Program-made: the position numbers and the translations under genes
Shown here: positions 1 through 4,920 of the stretch, piece after piece
Position numbering within the stretch: the stretch's first letter is position 1
Layout: each line of letters starts with the position of its first letter
The notes under the pieces: model-generated
What the model saw: the letters and a program-made list of their open reading frames with translations, nothing else
Database searches by the model: none
What the model was told of the DNA's origin: nothing
Assembly: GCA_012516755.1 (NCBI GenBank)
Contig: JAAYWE010000017.1
Span: forward strand, 1-6,989
Direction: 5' to 3'
DNA from: Treponema sp.
Lineage (GTDB): Bacteria; Spirochaetota; Spirochaetia; Treponematales; Rectinemataceae
DNA: 6,989 nucleotides

Positions 1-363
1 AGTTGCGATCTCTCAGACTATGGAGACTTAATGGATTTCCCTGTAAGTGCAGCTTTCTCTATTGTTGCCGGAGCGGGAGTTTTAGTCCTTTCAAAAAACG
101 GAGACTTTGTCGAATATCAGCCAACTATCTCGAAATCAAATTCATCCTCTGTCGAAGCCAACTTGTTTTTTAATCTCCAATACTCTGGAGTTTCTGGATT
201 TATATACTCTTTTTCTAACGTACTCAACTGCCCAAATTGTCCACAGAAAGAATTTATTCTTATTAGAAATCCCAATGCGCAAAACAAGATATCTGACGGC
301 ATCTTTAAGATCGAAACATGGGACTGCAATGAATTAAACAATTCTTGGCATAAACATAAATAA
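1..363 (+). CDS. Hypothetical protein, 5' end outside window
   Basis: The reading frame is open from the first base of the window to the TAA at 361-363, so the protein probably begins upstream; the ATG at 31 is only the first in-window start and has no good ribosome binding site. The visible ~120 residues begin SCDLSDYGDLMDF. They include a hydrophobic stretch (AAFSIVAGAGVLVL, codons ~17-30), a Ser/Asn-rich part, then a Cys-x2-Cys pair (NCPNCPQ) followed by KEFILIRNP, and end in a His/Lys-rich tail. I do not recognise a family. The alternating hydrophobic and polar pattern could be a beta-rich domain and the two cysteines could bind metal or form a disulfide, but this is inference. The gene is AT-rich and lies beside mobile-element debris, so it could itself be a truncated remnant. 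Confidence 0.5.
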   Translation, partial: SCDLSDYGDLMDFPVSAAFSIVAGAGVLVLSKNGDFVEYQPTISKSNSSSVEANLFFNLQYSGVSGFIYSFSNVLNCPNCPQKEFILIRNPNAQNKISDGIFKIETWDCNELNNSWHKHK

Positions 364-574
364 ATATTCAAAGAATGAATTTTCAATCAGTATGAAAGAT
401 TGTATAAAGTGATGCTTTTAATTTTTTCAAAGAAGTCGTTGGAGCTCCCTCTTATGTTATGCTATCTGATAAAGAAACCTTGCTTGCAAGGAAAACTTCG
501 TAACCATCAAACGCACACTGTCCCTCAAATAGAAAAAATCTGACCATCCTATCTTCCAAAAGGAATACAGGAGG
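364..574. other. Intergenic stretch, no gene recognised
   Basis: About 210 bases between the first gene and the IS66-type fragment. All three forward frames are broken by stops. The longest plus-strand run (408-503, encoding FKEVVGAPSYVMLSDKET) has no start with a ribosome binding site and no recognised similarity. There is a small palindrome, CCTTGCTTGCAAGG, at 478-491, whose stem is only about five pairs. The right part could be a leftover of the insertion sequence upstream of tnpB, but I could not identify TnpA in it. Confidence 0.4.
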
Positions 575-710
575 ATGCACCTCAAGAAGAATCGCAAGAT
601 CTATTTAGTCATGGGTTTCACTGATATGCGAAAGCAGATCAATGGCCTTGCCCAAATTGCGGAAGCGAAGAAACCCAAGAAACTGCTCTCGGGGAACTAC
701 TTCCTCTTTT
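575..710 (+). pseudogene. tnpB: IS66-family TnpB (Orf2), N-terminal fragment
   Basis: Translation from the ATG at 575 gives MHLKKNRKIYLVMGFTDMRK, then QINGLAQIAE and KKLLSGNYFLF. This matches the start of the IS66 accessory protein TnpB: a short beta strand (IYL), the family hallmark G-x-TDMRK, the (D/N)GLA segment, and the SG-x-x-F-x-F segment. Intact TnpB proteins are about 100-120 residues. Here similarity stops after ~45 codons, and the frame runs only another ~10 residues to a TGA at 740-742. An AGGAGG lies at 569-574, directly touching the ATG, which is too close for normal initiation, so the original start may have lain a little upstream. No TnpA, IS66 transposase or clear terminal inverted repeat is visible. 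It is a deletion remnant fused to the glycosyltransferase fragment that follows. Confidence 0.75.
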
Positions 711-902
711 ATCAGAGATGGAGAGAATGGTTTTATCTCTGAAAACGACATAGGAGTTTTTGTACAAACTGTTGTTAGCGCGCTTTTCGAGAGAGAAAAG
801 TTTGAAAGAATCGGAGCAGAGGCACAGCGCACACTGTGCCGCACCTGGGAGAGCATTATGGAAGACATTGCCACGAGGTATCGAACTATTTTAGAGAAAT
901 AG
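711..902 (+). pseudogene. GT4-type glycosyltransferase, C-terminal fragment
   Basis: In the frame beginning at 711 the sequence reads IRDGENGFISENDIGVF, then ALFEREKFERIGAEAQRT, TWESIMEDIATRY and RTILEK before the stop at 900-902. This is the typical tail of a GT-B fold family 4 glycosyltransferase: the DGENGF motif after the nucleotide-sugar-binding glutamates, a helix following the D-x-x-x-F element, the R-I-G-x-x-A helix, and the closing TWE...RY helix. Only 63 residues remain of a family usually 350-400 long, so the acceptor domain and most of the donor site are missing. No start or ribosome binding site belongs to it, and it abuts the TnpB fragment in a different frame. GT4 enzymes often make glycolipids or cell-surface glycans, so the parent gene may have been a functional neighbour of the glycosyltransferase at 996-2147; that is inference. 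Confidence 0.78.
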
Positions 903-995
903 CTTCGAAAATGAGGCTCGTGCCATCGAGAAAGAGATTAGAATTGAAATAGAAATGAGCAGACATCGATATGATAAGGAGCGATGAAGCCCTAT

Positions 996-2147
996 CTATA
1001 GTCTCTCGTTTCCAAATTCGCAAGCAACGATATCTGCGATGGTCTCTGTGCCAGAGGTAAAATGGAGCGCCTCGATTCGCTCGCTATACTCGTGCACCAT
1101 ATGAGGCTCGCTCGAGAGCTTGCTGATAATGGTGAGAAAAGATCGAAGAGTGGGGCAGTACCATCCAATATTGTGTTTCAATGCAAAGTCGATGATGTAC
1201 CAGTCATTGTAGGCGGTCCATCCCGTGAAAATCATCGGCTTTTTCAGAAAGAGCGCTTCCATGAAGGTCGATGCGCCTGCCTTTCCTGCGATGACATCGG
1301 AAGCCGCCATAAGTTCGTTCATGGTATCAACGTATCCAAGAGAAACCAGGTTTGTCTCATTTTTGATGGATGCAAGAGTATCAAGGTGTTCCTTGAGTTG
1401 CTGATTTTTTCCTGCGACAGAAATGATGTTGAAAGGAATACCCTTCTTTTTTACGCACTCTGCAAACGAATAGACATTTGAAATACCTCGAGAACCAGCA
1501 GAAATGAGGATTGTACACTTTGCAGGGTCGAGACCAAGTTCATGAACAATATTGTCTTTGTTTTTCATGAATACAAAGAAGCTCTTGCGCATTGGGAATC
1601 CTGTGACGAGTATCTTCGATGCATTTACGCCATGATCGATAAGGCGTTTTTTCGATTGTTCAGTCGCGACGAAAAAGAGATCGGTGTCAAGGTTTGCCCA
1701 GAGACTGTAACCATCAAAGGGATCGACCACACAGCACAAAACCTTGTAATTCCCGCCAAAGGTGCGCCTCGCTTTACACGCGATATACAGACAAAGTGTG
1801 TGAGTTGCAAGGACTGCATCAGGCTTAGTGTTTGCAATATAATCCATTCCCTTCTTGATGAAATCTCTACAGAGAAGCTCGATATAAAAGAAATTATTTT
1901 TGATCAACTCAATAAAGCGATATCCTATTCGAACGCTAAAAGGAAAAGAGAGAGCGATATCCCATCCTTTCTTAAGTTGGCGGTCTACTCCTAGGGCACC
2001 GCACTCTCTCGCAAAGTCGAGAACGCTGATATCAAATCTATTCGGATATTTTCTTTCCAATTCTTCCTTTATTGCGAGGGCAGGAATTTTATGGCCCATT
2101 CCAACTTCCATCATCAATATCAGAATTTTCTTTTTCAAGAGAGACAT
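996..2147 (-). CDS. MGDG synthase / UgtP-like glycosyltransferase
   Basis: Predicted GT-B glycosyltransferase of the MGDG-synthase/GT28 type, which transfers a sugar from a nucleotide-sugar to diacylglycerol or a related lipid at the cytoplasmic membrane face. From the chosen start (383 residues) the motifs are: EVGMGHKIPALAI at ~14-26 (the G-x-GH loop of the N-terminal domain), THTL at ~115-118, VVDPFDGYSLW at ~140-150, FVATE at ~159-163, GFP at ~183, ISAGSRG at ~215-221, AGKN at ~245, and the donor-binding GKAGASTFMEAL at ~288-299. All are in one frame and the length is normal for the family, so it looks intact. The frame also allows GTG at 2180 and ATG at 2159. I prefer the ATG at 2147 because it leaves the usual short lead-in before the first beta strand and has GGGGG five bases upstream. 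Sugar, lipid acceptor and processivity cannot be read from the sequence. It is convergent with the GT4 fragment. Confidence 0.85.
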   Translation of the reverse strand: MSLLKKKILILMMEVGMGHKIPALAIKEELERKYPNRFDISVLDFARECGALGVDRQLKKGWDIALSFPFSVRIGYRFIELIKNNFFYIELLCRDFIKKGMDYIANTKPDAVLATHTLCLYIACKARRTFGGNYKVLCCVVDPFDGYSLWANLDTDLFFVATEQSKKRLIDHGVNASKILVTGFPMRKSFFVFMKNKDNIVHELGLDPAKCTILISAGSRGISNVYSFAECVKKKGIPFNIISVAGKNQQLKEHLDTLASIKNETNLVSLGYVDTMNELMAASDVIAGKAGASTFMEALFLKKPMIFTGWTAYNDWYIIDFALKHNIGWYCPTLRSFLTIISKLSSEPHMVHEYSERIEALHFTSGTETIADIVACEFGNERL

Positions 2148-2232
2148 GAGAGCCCCCATTTTTTCTGGATCAATAGGCACCTATTGCGATAATGATGCCG
2201 CCATTGACAGCTAGAAGATAATTCATCACATG

Positions 2233-2547
2233 TCAAAAGGGAATAGATAGGACTGATCGTCTTCTCTTTGAGATTATCTTGATGATTGCTTTGAGATTCT
2301 TCGATTCAGCAACAAAATCGAGATCATCGCCAGGCACGATCAACACAGGGTGCCAAGAAAAATGAAGATACCCATTCCTCATAGAGGGCATCGAGCCCTT
2401 CGAGATAGCTATCAGAGATCGACGACTCAAATTCTCTTTCCTTCTGAGATGGATCGATCTTGGACTACTGAGTGAGGATCCTCGCTGAGCCCGCGATGCA
2501 TCTGGGCTCGATACGGCAAAAAACAATATAAAATCTGACTTTACTAT
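2233..2547 (-). pseudogene. Deoxynucleoside kinase, degraded C-terminal part
   Basis: Reading the minus strand in order gives KSDFILFFAVSSPDASRA in one frame, then ARIL, an in-frame TAG (2465-2467), and KIDPSQKEREFE, ISDSYLEGLDALYEEWVSSF in a second frame, then SWHPVLIVPGDDLDFV and LKAIIKII in the first frame again, ending at 2233. Joined, this is the C-terminal half of a deoxynucleoside kinase (deoxyadenosine/deoxyguanosine kinase type): the P-D-x-I-x-x-L strand, the ARI...R.FE lid region, the YL..L...YEEW helix, and the final PVL(I)-x-x-D-x-LDFV strand. At least two frameshifts and one nonsense change are needed; the second shift lies near a run of five A (plus strand, 2358-2362). The N-terminal P-loop half is absent. 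The parental enzyme would phosphorylate deoxynucleosides for salvage; this copy cannot be active. Confidence 0.72.
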
Positions 2548-2574
2548 GGAGGTCCATGCGGGCGAATATAGAAT

Positions 2575-2885
2575 TTATCTATTTCCTTCTGTGCCCACGC
2601 CTAGGTAGGCTACACTGACTTTTGGGTTGGAAGAGAGTTCTGAGGTATTGCCTTGCAAATCAACTTTGCCCAATTCGAGAATGTATCCTCTGGAAGCCAG
2701 CTTCAGGGCTTTTCGAGCGTTTTGCTCAACGCTAAGGATGGCTACTTTTCCTCTTGGTGAATTTTCTGGATCATATCGATCATATCGAAGATCCTATTGA
2801 TGAGGATTGGCGCAAGGCCAAGAGAAGGTTCGTCGAGGAGGAGTAAGCCAGCTGCTGACACAAGTCTCCTGTAAAGAGCAATGTC
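2575..2885 (-). pseudogene. livF: Branched-chain amino acid ABC ATPase LivF, C-terminal remnant
   Basis: From about 2873 downward the minus strand encodes RLVSAAGLLLLDEPSLGLAP, NRIFDMIDMIQKIHQEEK and then a TAG. In the next frame it continues VAILSVEQNARKALKLASRG, YILELGKVDLQGNTSEL and VAYLGVGTEGNR to the TAA at 2575-2577. LLLLDEPSLGLAP is the Walker B/D-loop signature of LivF. The SVEQNA stretch is its H-loop region, in which LivF carries Gln instead of the usual His. The closing YILE.G......ELS...V..AYLG is the normal C-terminus. A single-base deletion around 2744-2750, beside an A-run, separates the two parts. The first ~140 residues, including Walker A and the signature motif, are gone; the similarity ends where the IS30 fragment begins. 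No other liv genes are visible in the window. Confidence 0.82.
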
Positions 2886-2907
2886 GACTAAATTGATTCT
2901 TAGGTTT

Positions 2908-3296
2908 TTATAAGGTATGAGCGAAATACAGAGTCGTCCGTGTGTCTTTGGTCGACACCGCGCGTTCAAGGTCGTAGACAAGGGAGAATTCGACACCATT
3001 GTCCAGGGTAATGGAGCGAAACATCGTCCGAAAAAGCTCGCCGCCCAACTGCCGTTCAAGCTGGTCAAAGGCCTGTCTAACCGCAACCGCGGCCTTATTT
3101 GGAAGTTTAAGTATCACTTCAAGCCGGGTCTTTCGTTCCACCAGGGTAAGTAGGCACTCCCGTGATTCCTTGTGTCCACTTGTCCACTGTACACCGCGTC
3201 TCCTTCTCAATGCCCTGCTTCTTGACGCGTAACAATATCCTTGGGACGTTTTTCTATGCTCCTTACTGCAAACGCAACGGTGGCGTGCTCGGACAT
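2908..3296 (-). pseudogene. IS30-family transposase, mutated internal fragment
   Basis: The minus-strand frame from 3296 reads VRSIEKRPKDIVTRQEAGH, then TGA (3207-3209) where the family has Trp, then EGDAVYSG. After a frameshift it continues HKESRECLLTLVERKTRLEV, ILKLPNKAAVAVRQAF, ITLDNGVEF and TTLYFAHTL to the TAA at 2908-2910. This is the DDE core of an IS30 transposase: GHWEGD(T/A)V holds the first catalytic Asp, LLTLVERKTR is the conserved strand, and LDNG-x-EF holds the second Asp. The family would continue with (S/P)WERG.NEN carrying the catalytic Glu, but it is lost at the boundary with the LivF remnant near 2910. The N-terminal HTH domain is also not recognisable. The frameshift is explained by a perfect 8-bp duplication (3173-3188). 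The fragment looks more GC-rich than the neighbouring genes, which fits a foreign origin. Confidence 0.82.
3173..3188. repeat. Perfect 8-bp tandem duplication in the IS30 fragment
   Basis: TGTCCACT occurs twice with no gap (3173-3180 and 3181-3188). Removing one copy restores a single frame reading GDAVYSGHKESRECLLTL across the site, which is what the IS30 family predicts. The repeat is therefore best read as a recent small duplication that disrupted the transposase. Confidence 0.85.
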
Positions 3297-3353
3297 CCTG
3301 GCCTAAAGGATCCTTACCTCCCCGGTCAGCATTGTTTTTGGCCGATTTTGCGT

Positions 3354-3485
3354 TCATATCATATAGAGAATCTCATAATTGCGCCCGATTACCGTAATGC
3401 TTGCGCCAAACTCCTCCTGCCATGTGGGCAGGAATTCTTCGATATGCTGTATTGTCATGCAATAATCATAATCGAAATTGCCAAC
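3354..3485 (-). other. Short unassigned reading frame upstream of the IS30 fragment
   Basis: The minus strand is open from 3485 to the TGA at 3354-3356. The first ATG is at 3458 and gives 34 residues, MTIQHIEEFLPTWQEEFG, then ASITVIGRNYEILYMI. No ribosome binding site precedes it. It is in the same frame as the first part of the IS30 fragment, with two stop codons between (3354-3356 and 3303-3305), so it might be the decayed upstream portion of the same element. The residues do not resemble the usual helix-turn-helix N-terminus of IS30 transposases. The composition looks protein-like (helix then strand), but I do not recognise a family and it could be chance. Confidence 0.25.
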
Positions 3486-3693
3486 CTAATGCAGGCTTCA
3501 TCCATGCATAGTCTCGCAAAGTTGTGCAGATGATTGTTGATTCTTGCAAAGCTATATCAGGAATAGAAAAAGCAGGCAAAACTCAAGATCAGGATAGATC
3601 GATGAATTGATAAAGCAACAAGTGGTGCATAATGGATTTATAAGAAAGCAATCCGAGTATGCGATGATTTTTTGCAAAAATACTTATTTGTTC

Positions 3694-3722
3694 TTGACAG
3701 ATTATGCATCTTGAAGGAAAAT
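3694..3722 (+). promoter_or_regulatory. Candidate sigma70-type promoter for the sugar operon
   Basis: A perfect -35 hexamer TTGACA (3694-3699) is followed after 17 bases by GAAAAT (3717-3722), which matches four of six positions of TATAAT. Spacing is ideal and the -10 box is weak, as is common for regulated promoters. Transcription would start around 3729-3731, just at the left edge of the inverted repeat described next. Confidence 0.5.
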
Positions 3723-3729
3723 TGTCACA

Positions 3730-3759
3730 TGGCTGAAAACGTTTTTAGATTATCAGCCA
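3730..3759 (+). promoter_or_regulatory. LacI-type operator candidate inside a larger inverted repeat
   Basis: AAAACGTTTT (3736-3745) is a perfect palindrome with the central CG typical of LacI/GalR-family operators. The 14-mer TGAAAACGTTTTTA fits the TGNAANCGNTNNCA pattern with one mismatch. Around it, TGGCTGA (3730-3736) is repeated inverted as TCAGCCA (3753-3759), a 7-bp arm pair 16 bases apart. It sits just downstream of the proposed -10, a classic repressor position. No regulator gene lies in the window, so the binding factor is unknown. Confidence 0.5.
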
Positions 3760-3840
3760 CTGAAGGTTCTTAGGCATTTAACAAGTCTTCCTGACATCTG
3801 TGATTTAATTAGATGCTTATGATTTATGGTTGATTAATAT

Positions 3841-3858
3841 GATCCTGTTTTGGGGATC
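3841..3858 (+). promoter_or_regulatory. Small hairpin just upstream of the binding-protein start
   Basis: GATCC (3841-3845) pairs with GGATC (3854-3858) across an eight-base loop, about 20 bases before the ribosome binding site. The stem is only five pairs, so it may be chance. It could modestly affect translation or be a protein site. Confidence 0.25.
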
Positions 3859-3876
3859 TTAAAATCATAGGGCGAG

Positions 3877-3882
3877 AGGAGG
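3877..3882 (+). promoter_or_regulatory. Strong ribosome binding site, AGGAGG
   Basis: A full AGGAGG lies five bases before the ATG at 3888. It fixes the start of the binding-protein gene and suggests high expression, as expected for the most abundant component of an ABC importer. Confidence 0.85.
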
Positions 3883-3887
3883 ACATT

Positions 3888-4835
3888 ATGAAAAGAATAC
3901 TCTCAGTATTCATAGTTCTATTGCTTATAGCTGGAGCAATAGGTACCGTCGGTGCTCAGGCTCAAAAACGGTATAAATTCGTGGTTATTACCCATGCAAC
4001 CGCTGTTCCATTTTTTGTTCCGGTTAGAAAAGGTGCTGAAGATGCAGGCAAGCTTGTTGGAGCGGATGTTGTATATACTGGCCCAACCGGTTTTGATATT
4101 CAGCAACATGTTGAATTTGTAAAATCAGCAATTGCGCAGAAGGTTGATGGCATTGCCATGACAATGCCCGATCCGAATGCATTCAACGCCGTAGTCAAAG
4201 AGGCGATGTCAAAAGGTATACCTGTTATTGCCATAAATGCAGATGCCCCAGAAAGTGGAAGGCTCGCCTATATTGGCCAAGGAAACTATGAAGCTGGGCG
4301 ATCAATGGGAATGCAGATCCTAAAACTGCTGCCAAATGGTGGAGATGTGCTTTTAACAATTCATACTGCGGGTGCAGAGAATCTTGAAGACAGGATTCGC
4401 GGCATCAAAGATATACTCGATGCTCAAGGCGGTAAGTTCAAATATCGAGTGGTCGCGACAGGTACTGATATGGTACGTGCAGTCTCTCTCATTTCTAGCG
4501 CCCTGCAAGCAAACCCAAACATCAAAGGCATGTTTGGAGTGGAAGAAGTAACAGGGAGCGCAATTGCCCAAATCATCGAGAGAGATCGCCTCAAGGGGAA
4601 GGTTATGGCTGGTGGTTTTGATCTTGTTACAGATGAACTTGTTGCAATCCAAAAAGGTAATATGCAGTTTACTATTGATCAGCAACCGTATCTCCAGGGG
4701 TTCCAGGGTGTTATGGAGCTATATCTTCTCAAGAAGTTCAATCTTACTCCATGCGATATAAATACCGGTATTGCACCTGTCACGGCTGAAAATGTAAATG
4801 AAGTCATGAAACTTGCAGCCGAAGGCTATCGTTAG
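3888..4835 (+). CDS. Periplasmic sugar-binding protein of an ABC importer
   Basis: A 315-residue solute-binding protein of the ribose/galactose-type (Peripla_BP_4, RbsB-like) family, expected to capture a simple sugar and deliver it to the membrane permease. Residues 1-25 are a Sec signal peptide: KR, a hydrophobic core LSVFIVLLLIAGAIG, and a cleavage site near VGA-Q or AQA-Q. There is no lipobox Cys, so the product should be a free periplasmic protein. The mature part shows the family layout: first strand KFVVITHATAVPFF with aromatic residues that could stack on a sugar, the KGAEDAGK helix, QKVDGIAMTMPDPNAF, the hinge strand GIPVIAINADAP, then YIGQGNYEAGRSMG opening the second lobe, GFD, and IDQQPYLQGFQGV near the end. 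Length is normal. It is the first gene of the operon, with a strong ribosome binding site. The sugar cannot be identified; ribose, xylose, rhamnose, a polyol or an autoinducer-like sugar are all possible. Confidence 0.9.
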   Translation: MKRILSVFIVLLLIAGAIGTVGAQAQKRYKFVVITHATAVPFFVPVRKGAEDAGKLVGADVVYTGPTGFDIQQHVEFVKSAIAQKVDGIAMTMPDPNAFNAVVKEAMSKGIPVIAINADAPESGRLAYIGQGNYEAGRSMGMQILKLLPNGGDVLLTIHTAGAENLEDRIRGIKDILDAQGGKFKYRVVATGTDMVRAVSLISSALQANPNIKGMFGVEEVTGSAIAQIIERDRLKGKVMAGGFDLVTDELVAIQKGNMQFTIDQQPYLQGFQGVMELYLLKKFNLTPCDINTGIAPVTAENVNEVMKLAAEGYR

Positions 4836-4872
4836 AATTCATTTGGCGTCATAAAAATTGGCTCTTCCATCT

Positions 4873-4900
4873 GGAGACGGTGTCTTGAGGCACCGTCTCC
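4873..4900 (+). promoter_or_regulatory. Strong intercistronic stem-loop between binding protein and ATPase
   Basis: GGAGACGGTG (4873-4882) pairs perfectly with CACCGTCTCC (4891-4900). One U-G and one C-G pair extend it inward, giving 12 pairs closed by a TTGA loop. No T-run follows (TCGATGAAAA comes next), so it is not a standard intrinsic terminator. Hairpins at this position in sugar operons commonly protect the upstream mRNA from 3' decay and so raise binding-protein levels above ATPase and permease. That role is inferred here. Confidence 0.75.
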
Positions 4901-4908
4901 TCGATGAA

Positions 4909-4914
4909 AAGGAG
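4909..4914 (+). promoter_or_regulatory. Ribosome binding site AAGGAG deciding a TTG start
   Basis: AAGGAG ends six bases before the TTG at 4921. The alternative in-frame TTG at 4858 has no such site and would put the stem-loop inside the coding region. Confidence 0.8.
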
Positions 4915-4920
4915 AGTGTT

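Larger units (their letters stand above)
3489..3887. other. Gene-free leader region of the sugar transporter operon
   Basis: About 400 bases without a credible gene. The left part (3489-3690) shows no recognisable protein in any frame and no clear repeat; it probably includes the outer edge of the degenerate IS region. The right part holds the promoter, operator-like palindrome, small hairpin and ribosome binding site listed separately. It is AT-rich, as expected for a control region. The distance from the proposed promoter to the start codon is about 165 bases, a long untranslated leader for a simple transporter operon. Confidence 0.5.

Noticed and set aside
605..874. An 89-codon minus-strand frame
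   Set aside because: It is opposite the TnpB and GT4 fragments, which explain the sequence better.
642..902. A single 86-residue protein starting at 642
   Set aside because: The first ~23 codons are the TnpB sequence in the wrong frame; only the GT4 tail from 711 is meaningful.
895..987. A 30-codon charged plus-strand frame ending RHRYDKER
   Set aside because: It has no start codon near its beginning, no ribosome binding site and no recognised family; the charged helix-like composition alone is not enough.
1062..1994. Two plus-strand open frames of 139 and 150 codons
   Set aside because: Both lie opposite the well-supported glycosyltransferase and have no recognisable motifs or ribosome binding sites.
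2230..2235. TTGACA on the minus strand as a promoter for the glycosyltransferase
   Set aside because: No acceptable -10 box occurs at 16-18 bases; the nearest TATCTT is only about ten bases away.
2742..3086. A 114-codon minus-strand frame as one gene
   Set aside because: Its first two thirds is the IS30 fragment read out of frame; only the last ~43 codons are LivF.
3162..3533. A 123-codon plus-strand frame
   Set aside because: It is antisense to the IS30 fragment and the unassigned minus frame, with no start signal or family resemblance.
4873..4900. Intrinsic terminator after the binding-protein gene
   Set aside because: The stem is strong but no T-run follows, and the next genes are clearly part of the same operon.
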